Shown: piece after piece, positions 15,825 through 24,715 of the stretch | Layout of the letters: each line of letters begins with the position of its first letter | Numbering within the stretch: position 1 is the first letter of the stretch | Assembly (NCBI GenBank): GCA_035247945.1 | Contig: DATFHX010000024.1 | Span: 1-51,646, forward strand | DNA: 51,646 nucleotides | Reading direction: 5' to 3' | From: DATFHX01 sp035247945 | GTDB taxonomy: Bacteria > Patescibacteriota > Saccharimonadia > Saccharimonadales > Saccharimonadaceae | Program-made: the position numbers and the translations under genes | The notes under the pieces: generated by a model | The model's database searches: none | What the model saw: only the letters and a program-made list of their open reading frames with translations | Told to the model about the DNA's origin: nothing

Positions 15825-16865
15825 ATGGCAGTCTACAAAGTACCCCAAGACGTAGAGGCGGAGGATAAGCTAATCGGACCGTTTAGCTTTCGTCAGTTTA
15901 TTTATCTTATCATCGCAATTGTCTCCATCGCCGTTGCCTGGGGACTTGGGACGCTCTTCATTCCACTCGCAGTGATTCCGCTTCCACTCATTGTCTTTTT
16001 CGGAGCACTCGCACTTCCACTCCGAAAAGATCAGCCCATGGAGATCTACCTTGCAGCAGTGGTCTCGTTTTACCTGAAACCACGAAAACGCCTCTGGCAA
16101 CCCGACGGAATACAATCTCTTGTGGAGATCACAGCCCCTAAGGTCGTTGAAATTCAACGTGCCAAAGATCTCTCTCAAACTGAGGCTGAACGACGACTCT
16201 CTTACCTCGCCAATATCGTAGATACTGGTGGATGGGCTGTTCGTGGTGTTGATACCGCTCCGGATAGTTCCATGCAGCCCGATGCGTTCTACGATGCACA
16301 GCACGCAGAAGATATTTTGGATAGTGAAGGGGGGGTCTCTCAATCCTTCGACGCTATGATCAGTCAGTCCGATGCCAAACGCCGTCAGGAAATGGTCAAT
16401 CGAATGCGCCAACAAGTCTCAACTCCGCAGCCTCAACCCTCATATACACCTCCAGATCCGTACGCATCATTAAGTGCTCCAGCGACTTCAACACAGCCCA
16501 CTACAGTACCTTCAAACGAGCCCGAGCCACACCTCACGTACAACCCATACCCAACCTCAATCCACCAAGCGATGATTAACCCGTTAGGCAGCAATCCAGC
16601 ACCTCGACCCCAGCAAGTGCAGCAAGCCGCTTCACAGCCTCAACCTGTCCAACAACCAACACCTCAGGTATCCACACCATCAACCCAACCGACGCCCCAA
16701 ACCGCAGCACCAATCACTAGCGAAAAACCTATTTCGCCTGATATAATAAATCTAGCCAATAATCCTGATCTGTCGATTGAAACCATAGCCCATGAAGCAG
16801 ATAGGATCCATCAGAAAGAGAAGGAGCGTCTTCCTGATGATGAGGTAGTGATTTCGCTACACTAA
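15825..16865 (+). CDS. PrgI-family T4SS membrane protein with proline/glutamine-rich tail
   Basis: A 346-aa protein. Residues 1-90 match the PrgI family: the start VYKVPQDVEAEDKLIGPFSF, two adjacent membrane helices (about 23-60), and the YLKPRKRLW motif near residue 85. PrgI is the VirB3-like inner-membrane partner of VirB4 in Gram-positive conjugation systems. Residues 100-346 are an added cytosolic tail, acidic and then very rich in Pro, Gln, Ser and Thr. It is followed after 22 nt by the VirB4 N-terminal gene, the usual VirB3-VirB4 order. Confidence 0.88.
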   Translation: MAVYKVPQDVEAEDKLIGPFSFRQFIYLIIAIVSIAVAWGLGTLFIPLAVIPLPLIVFFGALALPLRKDQPMEIYLAAVVSFYLKPRKRLWQPDGIQSLVEITAPKVVEIQRAKDLSQTEAERRLSYLANIVDTGGWAVRGVDTAPDSSMQPDAFYDAQHAEDILDSEGGVSQSFDAMISQSDAKRRQEMVNRMRQQVSTPQPQPSYTPPDPYASLSAPATSTQPTTVPSNEPEPHLTYNPYPTSIHQAMINPLGSNPAPRPQQVQQAASQPQPVQQPTPQVSTPSTQPTPQTAAPITSEKPISPDIINLANNPDLSIETIAHEADRIHQKEKERLPDDEVVISLH

Positions 16866-16887
16866 GCAATATAAGGGGAGAGTGGAA

Positions 16888-17712
16888 GTGCCACCAAACA
16901 ATCAGCAACCTGTTCAAGCTCCTGGTAATGCCGCTCAACCACAACAGCAAGCACCAGGAGCGCCGGCGCAGCAACCTGCGCCAAAGCCAGCCCAACAAAA
17001 TACAACTCAGAATAGTTTGCTGATATCTGAAATCCGGGATGGCATGGTTATTATGAGCGATGGAAGCTTCCGCGCTATTGTCGCCTGTAAGTCAATCAAC
17101 TTTGACCTTATGAGCTCCCGCGAACGTGAAGGTGTGGAATTTAGCTATCAAAACTTCCTTAACGCCCTCTATTTCCCAATTCAAATCTTTATTCGCTCCC
17201 AACGCGTTGATATTGGTCCATACATTGACCGCCTCGCTCAGATTCGCCGCTCGCAGGATAATATGCTTCTTAACGTCCTTATGGACGATTACATCAACTT
17301 TATTGACATCCTCTCTCAAGAAGCAAATATCATGGATAAGAGCTTCTTTATCGTTATTCCATTCTTCCCATCTGGCGATCTTTCGAACGTTATCGAGCAG
17401 AGTAAGGGTATCTTCGGAAAACTCTTCTCGAAGCCACAAACAACTGCGACAAAGATCGATAAAGTACAGTACGAAAAAGCCAAAGATGAGATCAAAAACC
17501 GCGTCGATTCCGTTACAAGCGGCCTATTCCAGATCGGCGTAAAAAGTGTACAGCTCAACACGAAAGAGATCGGTGAGCTGTACTATAACGTCTACAACCC
17601 CGACACCGCCGTCCGTGAACCACTTGGTGACTTCGAAAACGTCACTTCAACTTTCGTCCGTAAAGGCCAAGGCGAAGCACCACGTCCACATCTGCAAGAG
17701 GGGAGTATGTAA
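16888..17712 (+). CDS. TraC/VirB4 N-terminal-domain protein (separate subunit)
   Basis: A 274-aa soluble protein: a 45-residue Pro/Gln/Ala-rich leader, then a domain about 50-255 (LISEIRDGMVIMSDGSFRAI... ELYYNVYNPD) matching the N-terminal part of VirB4/TraC ATPases. It has no Walker motifs. In most systems this domain is fused to the ATPase; here the ATPase is the next gene, overlapping by one base (TAATG). A GTG at 16882 is also in frame, but AAGGGGAG (16873-16880) is 7 nt before the GTG at 16888, so that start was chosen. It should dock the ATPase on PrgI and the channel. Confidence 0.82.
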   Translation: MPPNNQQPVQAPGNAAQPQQQAPGAPAQQPAPKPAQQNTTQNSLLISEIRDGMVIMSDGSFRAIVACKSINFDLMSSREREGVEFSYQNFLNALYFPIQIFIRSQRVDIGPYIDRLAQIRRSQDNMLLNVLMDDYINFIDILSQEANIMDKSFFIVIPFFPSGDLSNVIEQSKGIFGKLFSKPQTTATKIDKVQYEKAKDEIKNRVDSVTSGLFQIGVKSVQLNTKEIGELYYNVYNPDTAVREPLGDFENVTSTFVRKGQGEAPRPHLQEGSM

Positions 17713-19628
17713 TGGCAAAGAAGAAACTCGATCCAATAGATATTGCCGCTCAGCAGCGTGCCCGTGAACAGGCTGAAGTCGAACAAGCATTCTTAAAGGG
17801 TATTACAACACTTCGTGATCTCATCGCACCAAGTAGCCTTGAAATTCATAACAGCCACTTCCGCCTCGGCACAAAGTACGGTCGTACCATTTATATCTAC
17901 GGCTATCCACGCCAGATTTATACCGGTTGGCTCAGCTCCCTGATTAACATCGACGAAGTACTCGATATCAGTATGTTTATCTATCCTGTGGAGAGCCAGG
18001 TAGTCCTCAATAACCTCCGCAAGAAGGTAACGCAGCTCGAGGCAACCATGTCGATTAACAGTGAAAAAGGCCGTACGCGTGACCCTGGCCTTGAAGCAGC
18101 CCTTCAAGACGCCGAGGAGCTCCGTGACCAGCTCCAGGTAGGTGCAGAGCGATTCTTCCGCTATGGCCTGTATGTTACACTCTACGCCGACAGTCTCGAT
18201 GAACTTAGCTTCGTACAGCACAAGATTGAGACACTCTTTGGCCAACAGCTTATCTTTAGCAAGGTTGCCTCGAGTCAGCAGGAGCAGGGGCTTAATAGCA
18301 CTGTTCCACAAATGGCCGACCAACTTCAAATTCGCCGTAATATGAACACCGGTGCAATTAGCACCAGCTTCCCATTCACCAGTGCCGACCTCACTCAGGA
18401 AAAGGGCGTACTGTACGGCATCAACATGCACAATAACGGTCTTGTCATCTTCGACCGCTTCAGCCTTGAGAACGCCAATATGGTTGTCTTCGCAAAGTCC
18501 GGTGCAGGTAAGTCATTTACCGTGAAGCTTGAAGCCCTCCGCAGTATGATGGTCGGATCAGATGTCATTATTATCGACCCAGAGAACGAGTACCAAAAGC
18601 TTTCTGACGCTGTTGGCGGGAGCTATATTCGCCTCAGCCTTAATGCAGATACTCGAATTAATCCATTCGACCTTCCACGCGTTATTGACAGCGATGAGGC
18701 GGATGATGCACTTCGAGCAAACCTTGTAACCCTTCACGGCCTCTTCCGTCTCATGCTTGGCGGTAGCCAAACAACTGCCATGGGGCAGATGATGTCAGCC
18801 CTCACACCGGCCGAAGAAGCCGACCTTGACCAGGGCCTCATCGACACGTATGCCCGTGCCGGTATTACGAGCGATCCACTGACGCACAATTCAACCCCGC
18901 CAACTATTGCCGACCTCTATGACACCCTCCTTCACATGGGCGGCACAGGACCAGCACTTGCCCAGCGTCTTCGTAAGTACACCACAGGAACCTTCGCGGG
19001 TATATTTAGCCAGCAGTCAAACATCGATATCAATAATCACATGGTCGTCTTTAATATCCGTGACCTTGAAGACGAACTTCGTCCAGTTGCAATGTACATT
19101 GTCCTTTCTCACATTTGGAATATTACCCGTACGCAGCAGCGAAAGCGCATGCTCATCGTAGACGAGGCGTGGCAGCTTATGAAGTACGACGACTCAGCTA
19201 ACTTCCTCTTCTCGCTTGCAAAGCGTGCTCGTAAGTACTATCTAGGCCTTACAACAATCACGCAGGACGTAGAAGACTTCATGGGAAGTAAAATGGGCCG
19301 TGCAATTGTCGCCAACTCATCGATGCAGCTTCTCCTTAAGCAATCTACCAGTGCCGTTGATGTACTCTCTGACGTGTTTAAGCTTACCGAAGAAGAGCGT
19401 AAACGTCTCTCAAACTTCCCGGTAGGGCAGGGGCTTTTCTTCGCTGGGCAAAACCATGTCCATATCCAAATTGTAGCCTCACAGACCGAGACAGGACTCA
19501 TAACAACCAACCCAGCTAGCTTCGCCCAGGCGCAGCCTCAACCGCCCCAGCAGCAACAACAAAATCTTCCCGGGCAACAAGCGCCACCTCCGGGAGGCTA
19601 CACCACCCCAGGCGAATATAACGTTTAA
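17712..19628 (+). CDS. VirB4-family T4SS ATPase
   Basis: A 638-aa ATPase that powers pilus assembly or substrate transfer at the cytosolic face. Walker A is KSGAGKS (Lys267), Walker B is MLIVDEAW (Asp484, Glu485), and the helicase-like TITQDVEDF follows near residue 515. Residues 1-230 form the part that normally follows the TraC domain; 590-638 are a Pro/Gln-rich tail like those of the two proteins upstream. It overlaps the previous gene by one base and has AGGGGAG 8 nt upstream. The AAA-type P-loop fold and neighbouring PrgI make the VirB4 call firm. Confidence 0.93.
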   Translation: MAKKKLDPIDIAAQQRAREQAEVEQAFLKGITTLRDLIAPSSLEIHNSHFRLGTKYGRTIYIYGYPRQIYTGWLSSLINIDEVLDISMFIYPVESQVVLNNLRKKVTQLEATMSINSEKGRTRDPGLEAALQDAEELRDQLQVGAERFFRYGLYVTLYADSLDELSFVQHKIETLFGQQLIFSKVASSQQEQGLNSTVPQMADQLQIRRNMNTGAISTSFPFTSADLTQEKGVLYGINMHNNGLVIFDRFSLENANMVVFAKSGAGKSFTVKLEALRSMMVGSDVIIIDPENEYQKLSDAVGGSYIRLSLNADTRINPFDLPRVIDSDEADDALRANLVTLHGLFRLMLGGSQTTAMGQMMSALTPAEEADLDQGLIDTYARAGITSDPLTHNSTPPTIADLYDTLLHMGGTGPALAQRLRKYTTGTFAGIFSQQSNIDINNHMVVFNIRDLEDELRPVAMYIVLSHIWNITRTQQRKRMLIVDEAWQLMKYDDSANFLFSLAKRARKYYLGLTTITQDVEDFMGSKMGRAIVANSSMQLLLKQSTSAVDVLSDVFKLTEEERKRLSNFPVGQGLFFAGQNHVHIQIVASQTETGLITTNPASFAQAQPQPPQQQQQNLPGQQAPPPGGYTTPGEYNV

Positions 19629-19651
19629 TCAGACACATATAGCATCATCCC

Positions 19652-22444
19652 ATGGCAGAACCCCTCCGAAATAATGAACACCCCGAGATCGAGCCGGACA
19701 TCCGACCAAATCTTCACGTGATCGAAGGTGGTGGGGAGACAACACCCGAACGAGCACCACTCCGCTCTACTGCAGCAAAGAATCTTCAAGATCAAGAACG
19801 TGCCGCCGGTATAGCAGAAGGAAAGGCAGTCACTTCGGGTGAACAAGGTAAGTCAAGCGACGTCCGTGAACGCGAGCAGTCTGGCGGAGGATGGCAGAAC
19901 AACTTCACGGGCGGAAACGTTACCGCTAAAAAGGGTGGCCGCCTTAAGGCGCTCGCGCAGCGGAAAGGTCCGCTTGGACTCCTTATCTCTATCCTTCTTA
20001 TTGGAGGCTTCTCAATTACCGCCATTCCGAGCTTCCTTCCGATGTGGCTTCGTTCTACTGCAGAGAATTTCTATGGTAACTCATCCCGAGCTGCTCAGTA
20101 CCACTACCGATCTGGACTTAAGTATCGCATAGGAAATACGGGCGCCTGTTCTAACGCAGCAAGTATTCGCTGTAAGCTCGCATCAGTTAACGACAAAACA
20201 CTGAAGAAGTATACAGATCAAGGTTTTAAGGTAGAGACCGACAAGGTTGGTGATCGACATGTCATTAAGGCAATCACATTTCCGGATGGGACTCGAGTAA
20301 CCGATGGAGATGCGTTTGTTGCTCATTTAGATTCTTCTGTAAGCGCGAAGAGTCGAGTATTTGCCGTCTTCAACCCACGGAGTGGACCGTATGTTGGCCA
20401 AAAGTTTACAAAACTGCTTCAGAAATTTGGCCTCGCCAAAGATAAGGTTGTAATCTCTGGAAAAGATCGAGACGCCGTTGCGAGATCCTTTAATAGGGAA
20501 GCGGGAGCCCCAGAAGAACCGAAGACCGACGAAGAGAGGCGTCAAGCCGCCGAAAGTGAGCGAACTTCACTTGAAGAAGACATCAAGAGCAAGGGTGGTA
20601 AGGTTGCCGGCGGAGCGGGAAAGGTTACTAATGTTGTCGGGTACGCATGTAGTATATATGACACAACGCGGCTAGCCGTGGGCCTCGTCAAGGCTAAAAA
20701 CGCAGCCAAATACATTGCTTACGCCTGGCTCTTCTTAAAACTCGCCGATCAGATACGAGCCGGCGATGCCGACTCTGGTACAATTGCCGCTGCCGCAGGA
20801 GTTTTAACGGCGACGGCAGCCTCAGGTGACTTCAAGGGTAAATCCGCGCTTGATTCGCCCGGGGTTCGTGCTATGGCTTATGGAGATAGGACGAACCTCA
20901 CCTCAAACATTCAGAAAATTCTCCTCGGGGGTAATACAGCCCTTATAAAGCTCGACTCTACACTACTTTATATTAAAAATTTGCTTGGTAGTGGAAATGT
21001 CCGTTCAGCTTGTAAAGCGAGTAGTAATGTTGTCGTAGGAGCTGCCCTGTCTCTCATAGCCTGCGGGGCGGGCGGAGGTGCCGCCGGAACAATAGTCCCG
21101 GGTATTGGGAATGCGGTAGGTGGTGTTGCGGGGGCAGTTGTGTGTACGGCCGGTAATCTACTTATTAGCATTGCAGGGTCTGCCTTAATCGGCTATGCGA
21201 TCCAAGAAATTATGCCGATTCTCGTTGATTATCTCGCGAAGAAACCCCTCGATTTCGACCTTGCCCCAGAGGATGCAGGAAATGCCATAACTGTTGGCGC
21301 CGGCCTTCTCTTTGCTGGTGTGGGTGAACAAAGTGGCCTTAAAATTGCAACAAAAGACGAAGCAGAAGGTTTCACAAAAGTTGCCTTTGAAGCCGACAAA
21401 GAATATACAGAAGTTGCAAAATACGACGCACAAAAAACACCATTTGACGTAACGAATCAATATTCCTTCATGGGGCAATTCGCTCGTCAACTTGGTGCAT
21501 ACAATACAGGCTCAAACATTTTCTCATCCACACTTGGAACTATTACATCAAGTATCGTTGGAGCTCGCTCGTCGCTTATAACTTCCGCCGCCTACGCTGC
21601 AGATATGCCGTCCGCACTCAACAATCAAACACTCGGATCATGTCCAGACCCTGAACTTGCAGAAAAGAACTTTGGCTGCGACTCCGTAGGTAATGTTCTT
21701 ACCGTACAAAGTAAAGAAGAAATGACCCGCTCAACACAATCCAACCTTGACTATATGATTGGACATGGCTATGTTGACGAAGAAGGGAATACGGTTGCCG
21801 GATCCGACTACGAAAAGTTTACGAAGTACTGTACCGGTCAAGATCAAATGGTGCCAGGAACCTCGATTCTCTCACTCGAGGATGATGATTACGATTGGCC
21901 AAACTCTCGCTGCCAAAGCGACGAAGAAGAGATCTCCCAGTTCCGCACCTACACTTCACGAGTAGGCAGTAGCGACGATGAAGACACTCAGTACACAGAT
22001 GGCGAAGGCGGAGACGGTACTTCTACTTCAGCAGAAACAGGCGCAGACATAACGGGCGATGACTTTAAGACAGAATGTCCTCAATATGGAGGTAAATGTG
22101 ATGGTGAATGCGTTGACTTTGTGATCTTCCGACTTGTCAAACACAAAGTACTGCCACGACCAATGGCTCTTGGGAATGGTAAAGATATCGTCGGAAGCCT
22201 TGGTAGGATGGGTTACAAAGTTGACACCACTCCTGCCGTTCATGCAGTTATGTCAACTCCCGTCACATCCACACCACAATACGGCCACACAGCAATGGTA
22301 TCTAAAGTAAACGCAGATGGATCATTTGTCGTTGAAGAATATAACTTTGCCTCGCATCATACCTACGGAACACGCACCATTCCCGCATCTGACATTGCAG
22401 CTAAAAAAATGACGTTCGCGCACACCGAGGTAGACTACAAATGA
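19652..22444 (+). CDS. Membrane-anchored 930-aa T4SS protein with C-terminal CHAP hydrolase
   Basis: Residues 1-105 are cytosolic and polar; a membrane helix spans about 108-130 (LLISILLIGGFSITAIPSFL); the long middle is exported, with a Gly/Ala-rich hydrophobic region about 455-525; 790-815 are acidic; and 815-930 form a CHAP domain. The CHAP residues are Cys820 (GECVDF), His879 (YGHTAMV) and Glu/Asn 895-898 (EEYN). CHAP enzymes cleave peptidoglycan as amidases or endopeptidases. The layout resembles VirB1- or VirB8-like wall-opening T4SS components, such as the CHAP proteins of Gram-positive conjugation systems. It follows the VirB4 gene by 23 nt; no clear ribosome site is seen. Confidence 0.8.
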   Translation: MAEPLRNNEHPEIEPDIRPNLHVIEGGGETTPERAPLRSTAAKNLQDQERAAGIAEGKAVTSGEQGKSSDVREREQSGGGWQNNFTGGNVTAKKGGRLKALAQRKGPLGLLISILLIGGFSITAIPSFLPMWLRSTAENFYGNSSRAAQYHYRSGLKYRIGNTGACSNAASIRCKLASVNDKTLKKYTDQGFKVETDKVGDRHVIKAITFPDGTRVTDGDAFVAHLDSSVSAKSRVFAVFNPRSGPYVGQKFTKLLQKFGLAKDKVVISGKDRDAVARSFNREAGAPEEPKTDEERRQAAESERTSLEEDIKSKGGKVAGGAGKVTNVVGYACSIYDTTRLAVGLVKAKNAAKYIAYAWLFLKLADQIRAGDADSGTIAAAAGVLTATAASGDFKGKSALDSPGVRAMAYGDRTNLTSNIQKILLGGNTALIKLDSTLLYIKNLLGSGNVRSACKASSNVVVGAALSLIACGAGGGAAGTIVPGIGNAVGGVAGAVVCTAGNLLISIAGSALIGYAIQEIMPILVDYLAKKPLDFDLAPEDAGNAITVGAGLLFAGVGEQSGLKIATKDEAEGFTKVAFEADKEYTEVAKYDAQKTPFDVTNQYSFMGQFARQLGAYNTGSNIFSSTLGTITSSIVGARSSLITSAAYAADMPSALNNQTLGSCPDPELAEKNFGCDSVGNVLTVQSKEEMTRSTQSNLDYMIGHGYVDEEGNTVAGSDYEKFTKYCTGQDQMVPGTSILSLEDDDYDWPNSRCQSDEEEISQFRTYTSRVGSSDDEDTQYTDGEGGDGTSTSAETGADITGDDFKTECPQYGGKCDGECVDFVIFRLVKHKVLPRPMALGNGKDIVGSLGRMGYKVDTTPAVHAVMSTPVTSTPQYGHTAMVSKVNADGSFVVEEYNFASHHTYGTRTIPASDIAAKKMTFAHTEVDYK

Positions 22445-22920
22445 CCCGTAATCAAAGACTCCTCTTAATTAGCATAGGAATATTTGTTCTACTTTCTATT
22501 CTTGCAGTTGTTGGCTATCTACTCTTGCCCCATCAACCTACCCAAGAAAAGAAGAATGACGGCGATCCGCATTATATTACCTACACACCCTTAAAGATAG
22601 ACTTCGGTTCATATCCAGACTTACAGGACACAGATAAAACAGCAATCACGTCGGGCCTGCAGGCATATGTTGACAAAACAGGTTCAACCTCTGGCATTAC
22701 TGGTAGCATTCGCGATGGGTCATATAAGAAATCAGCCGAAGGCACTGTGATAACAATTCAATTCCTCATTGACATACCAAGCGTTAAACGTACCTATAAA
22801 ATCAACATTGGTAGAGACTCCTCAACAGGTGAGAATAGCCTCTACATTCTATGTCCAGATACAAATGAACTTAAGTACGGCACGTTTGATTGCGTAGATG
22901 ATGTCACGAGAAAGGAATAA
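22441..22920 (+). CDS. Small membrane-anchored protein, 159 aa
   Basis: Not recognised by name. One N-terminal membrane helix (about 7-29, LLISIGIFVLLSILAVVGYLL) and an exported domain of about 120 residues. It overlaps the CHAP gene by ATGA, so it is co-translated. Its layout and the YILxx/TYKINI-type strands resemble the protein at 24137: a helix, a Thr/Tyr-rich linker, then a 100-residue domain with a late hydrophobic strand. The two flank the lysozyme gene. VirB8- or lipoprotein-like periplasmic scaffolds share this size and topology; that is a guess. Confidence 0.7.
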   Translation: MTRNQRLLLISIGIFVLLSILAVVGYLLLPHQPTQEKKNDGDPHYITYTPLKIDFGSYPDLQDTDKTAITSGLQAYVDKTGSTSGITGSIRDGSYKKSAEGTVITIQFLIDIPSVKRTYKINIGRDSSTGENSLYILCPDTNELKYGTFDCVDDVTRKE

Positions 22921-22921
22921 G

Positions 22922-24127
22922 ATGAAGAAGATACTCATCAGCATCATTATCGGCACGCTTGCACTCACTGCGCCGGCACGAGCACTGACCCCAGCAGACT
23001 ACGGCCTACAGGGAATTGACTTTTATAGTTCAAAAGCATGTAGCGCCACTGGATCAGCTGGAGGTGGCGTACCGAACGTCAGTTCAAGTGAGAGTGAAGA
23101 TAAAAACGCCGAGCAGATCTTTAAGTTCCTTATAAGCACTAAGTTTAGCGGCCTCGGCGGCAAGCCTTTCAACGCCATTCAAGCTGCCGGAGCTCTTGGT
23201 AACTTCTTCCAAGAATCACGCTTCGATCCAGGAGCAATCGAAGGAAATGGCGAAGGGCACGGGCTCGCCCAGTGGTCCTTTGATCGTAAGACTGCTCTAT
23301 TTGCGCTTGCAAAGTCAGAAGGGAAGCAGTGGAACGATATGGGCCTTCAATTCCTCATGATCCAGCGAGAAATTGATGCATCTTACGGTAAAAGCCTTCT
23401 AAACGAAAATTTTGGTTCTGTCTCCTCGCCAAAAGAAGCCTCTTATATTTTCCAAGCTGTTTACGAAAGTGCTCGTGTCCCCGCACAAGCTACACGAGAT
23501 GGTGCTGCACAGAAATACTACGATAAGTTCAAGGATATGGCTCCAGACTCTGGTGCAATCGCTGGCGCATCCGGCGTTACCGGGTGTGGTACTGGATCTA
23601 GCTCACAGTTCTCAGCTGATGGATTTATTGTATACAACCAGTGCGACACACGCTGGGCAAACGTACCGTATGGCGATTCAAATGCCTGCGTATCCGGATG
23701 TGGTCCGTCTGCAATGGCAGCGGCAATCACCGCACTCACAAAGCAAGAGGTCACGCCAAAAGATACCGTTCCGTATGCAAGCTCTAGAGGACTTCTCGTT
23801 GGAGGTGGAAGTAGTTGGAATCTTCCACAAGTGCTCGGCGATCACTGGGGACTAAAGAGTAAGCAAATACCCGCAACCGTTGGTGATATAAACAAAGTAC
23901 TGCAAGCAGGTGGTCTCGTGATTATGGCCGGAAAAGGAGCAGCACCATTCACAAGCGGCGGTCATTACATCCTAATTCGCGGAGTCACCACTGAAGGTAA
24001 ATGGAAAATATCTGACTCCAACGGAGAAATTGGCCAAACGAATAGTAAGAAAGATTGGGATGCTCAGCCCGTTCTTGATAAATCCATCGCAAATGGTATC
24101 GGCAGCATCTACAGCTTAACGAACTAG
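22922..24127 (+). CDS. Secreted bifunctional wall hydrolase: phage-tail-lysozyme-like plus C39-like peptidase
   Basis: A 401-aa exported protein. Signal peptide to about residue 22 (PARA). Residues 60-205 match the phage-tail lysozyme family, with the catalytic Glu98 in FFQESRFDP and the GHGLAQWS substrate loop. A Gly/Ser linker leads to a C39-like papain-fold peptidase at about 235-390, with Cys260 (SGCGPSA), His348 (GGHYILI) and Asp365 (SDSNG). The pair could cut both glycan and peptide of a cell wall. An earlier in-frame ATG exists; the ATG at 22922 with AAGGAA 4 nt before it fits a signal peptide best. It lies between two related membrane-anchored proteins. Confidence 0.85.
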   Translation: MKKILISIIIGTLALTAPARALTPADYGLQGIDFYSSKACSATGSAGGGVPNVSSSESEDKNAEQIFKFLISTKFSGLGGKPFNAIQAAGALGNFFQESRFDPGAIEGNGEGHGLAQWSFDRKTALFALAKSEGKQWNDMGLQFLMIQREIDASYGKSLLNENFGSVSSPKEASYIFQAVYESARVPAQATRDGAAQKYYDKFKDMAPDSGAIAGASGVTGCGTGSSSQFSADGFIVYNQCDTRWANVPYGDSNACVSGCGPSAMAAAITALTKQEVTPKDTVPYASSRGLLVGGGSSWNLPQVLGDHWGLKSKQIPATVGDINKVLQAGGLVIMAGKGAAPFTSGGHYILIRGVTTEGKWKISDSNGEIGQTNSKKDWDAQPVLDKSIANGIGSIYSLTN

Positions 24128-24136
24128 GAGTTGAAT

Positions 24137-24667
24137 ATGAATCAAAGACAGCAGCGTATAATAATCATCTCAGGCATCATTCTCATTCTAGTAATCTTTG
24201 GCGCCTCGTTCTTTTTTGCAACGAGATCCTCAAACTCTAACAATGCAACCTACACTACACACGAATACATCGACCCCGCATCTGGCGACCAAGTAATCGA
24301 TACGACTGGCAAAACACCGGAAAATGGAGGCTCAACAACGTATACTCCAACTTATTATGGTATGGATGAACTATACAATAGGGGCTTCTCCCAAGATCAG
24401 GTAACAGCCGTACGAACCTTCTTAAATCAGTACACTACCCAGCAGCTTGAAGCAGGAAAAACAAAAATAGAAAAAATAAGCCTGGAAAGAGAAACGATCG
24501 CCCATACCATTGATAAGGACAGCGGTATGAGTATCTATACACTTCATCTACTTATCAATCTTTCTGTCGCATACACACTCACAATCAGTTCAGATGGAAT
24601 AAATCCAGCTAAATATGCACTTTATGCCGGGTCTACTGCCACAGGTACTCCAGTTCTCCAGCAGTAA
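24137..24667 (+). CDS. Small membrane-anchored protein, 176 aa
   Basis: Not recognised by name. A membrane helix at about 8-30 (IIIISGIILILVIFGASFFF), a Thr/Ser/Asn-rich linker, and an exported domain of about 110 residues. It resembles the 159-aa protein at 22441 in layout. A TTG at 24131 is in frame, but GGAG is 6 nt before the ATG at 24137, so this start was chosen. Last gene of the T4SS-like operon. Confidence 0.7.
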   Translation: MNQRQQRIIIISGIILILVIFGASFFFATRSSNSNNATYTTHEYIDPASGDQVIDTTGKTPENGGSTTYTPTYYGMDELYNRGFSQDQVTAVRTFLNQYTTQQLEAGKTKIEKISLERETIAHTIDKDSGMSIYTLHLLINLSVAYTLTISSDGINPAKYALYAGSTATGTPVLQQ

Positions 24668-24674
24668 ATTAAAT

Positions 24675-24704
24675 ACCCCGATGCCTCCTGAAGAGACACC
24701 GGGG
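24675..24704 (-). terminator. Terminator of the 553-aa lipoprotein gene
   Basis: A 12-bp stem around a 5-6 nt loop. On the minus-strand RNA two G-U pairs complete it; on the plus strand the same positions are A-C mismatches. The hairpin therefore favours termination of the minus-strand gene, with a TATTT tract after it. Plus-strand transcripts from the T4SS operon would form a weaker stem. Confidence 0.7.
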
Positions 24705-24715
24705 CAGCTCGGAAC

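Noticed and set aside
16882..16887. GTG two codons before the chosen start of the TraC-domain protein
   Set aside because: Only 1 nt from AAGGGGAG; the GTG at 16888 has normal spacing.
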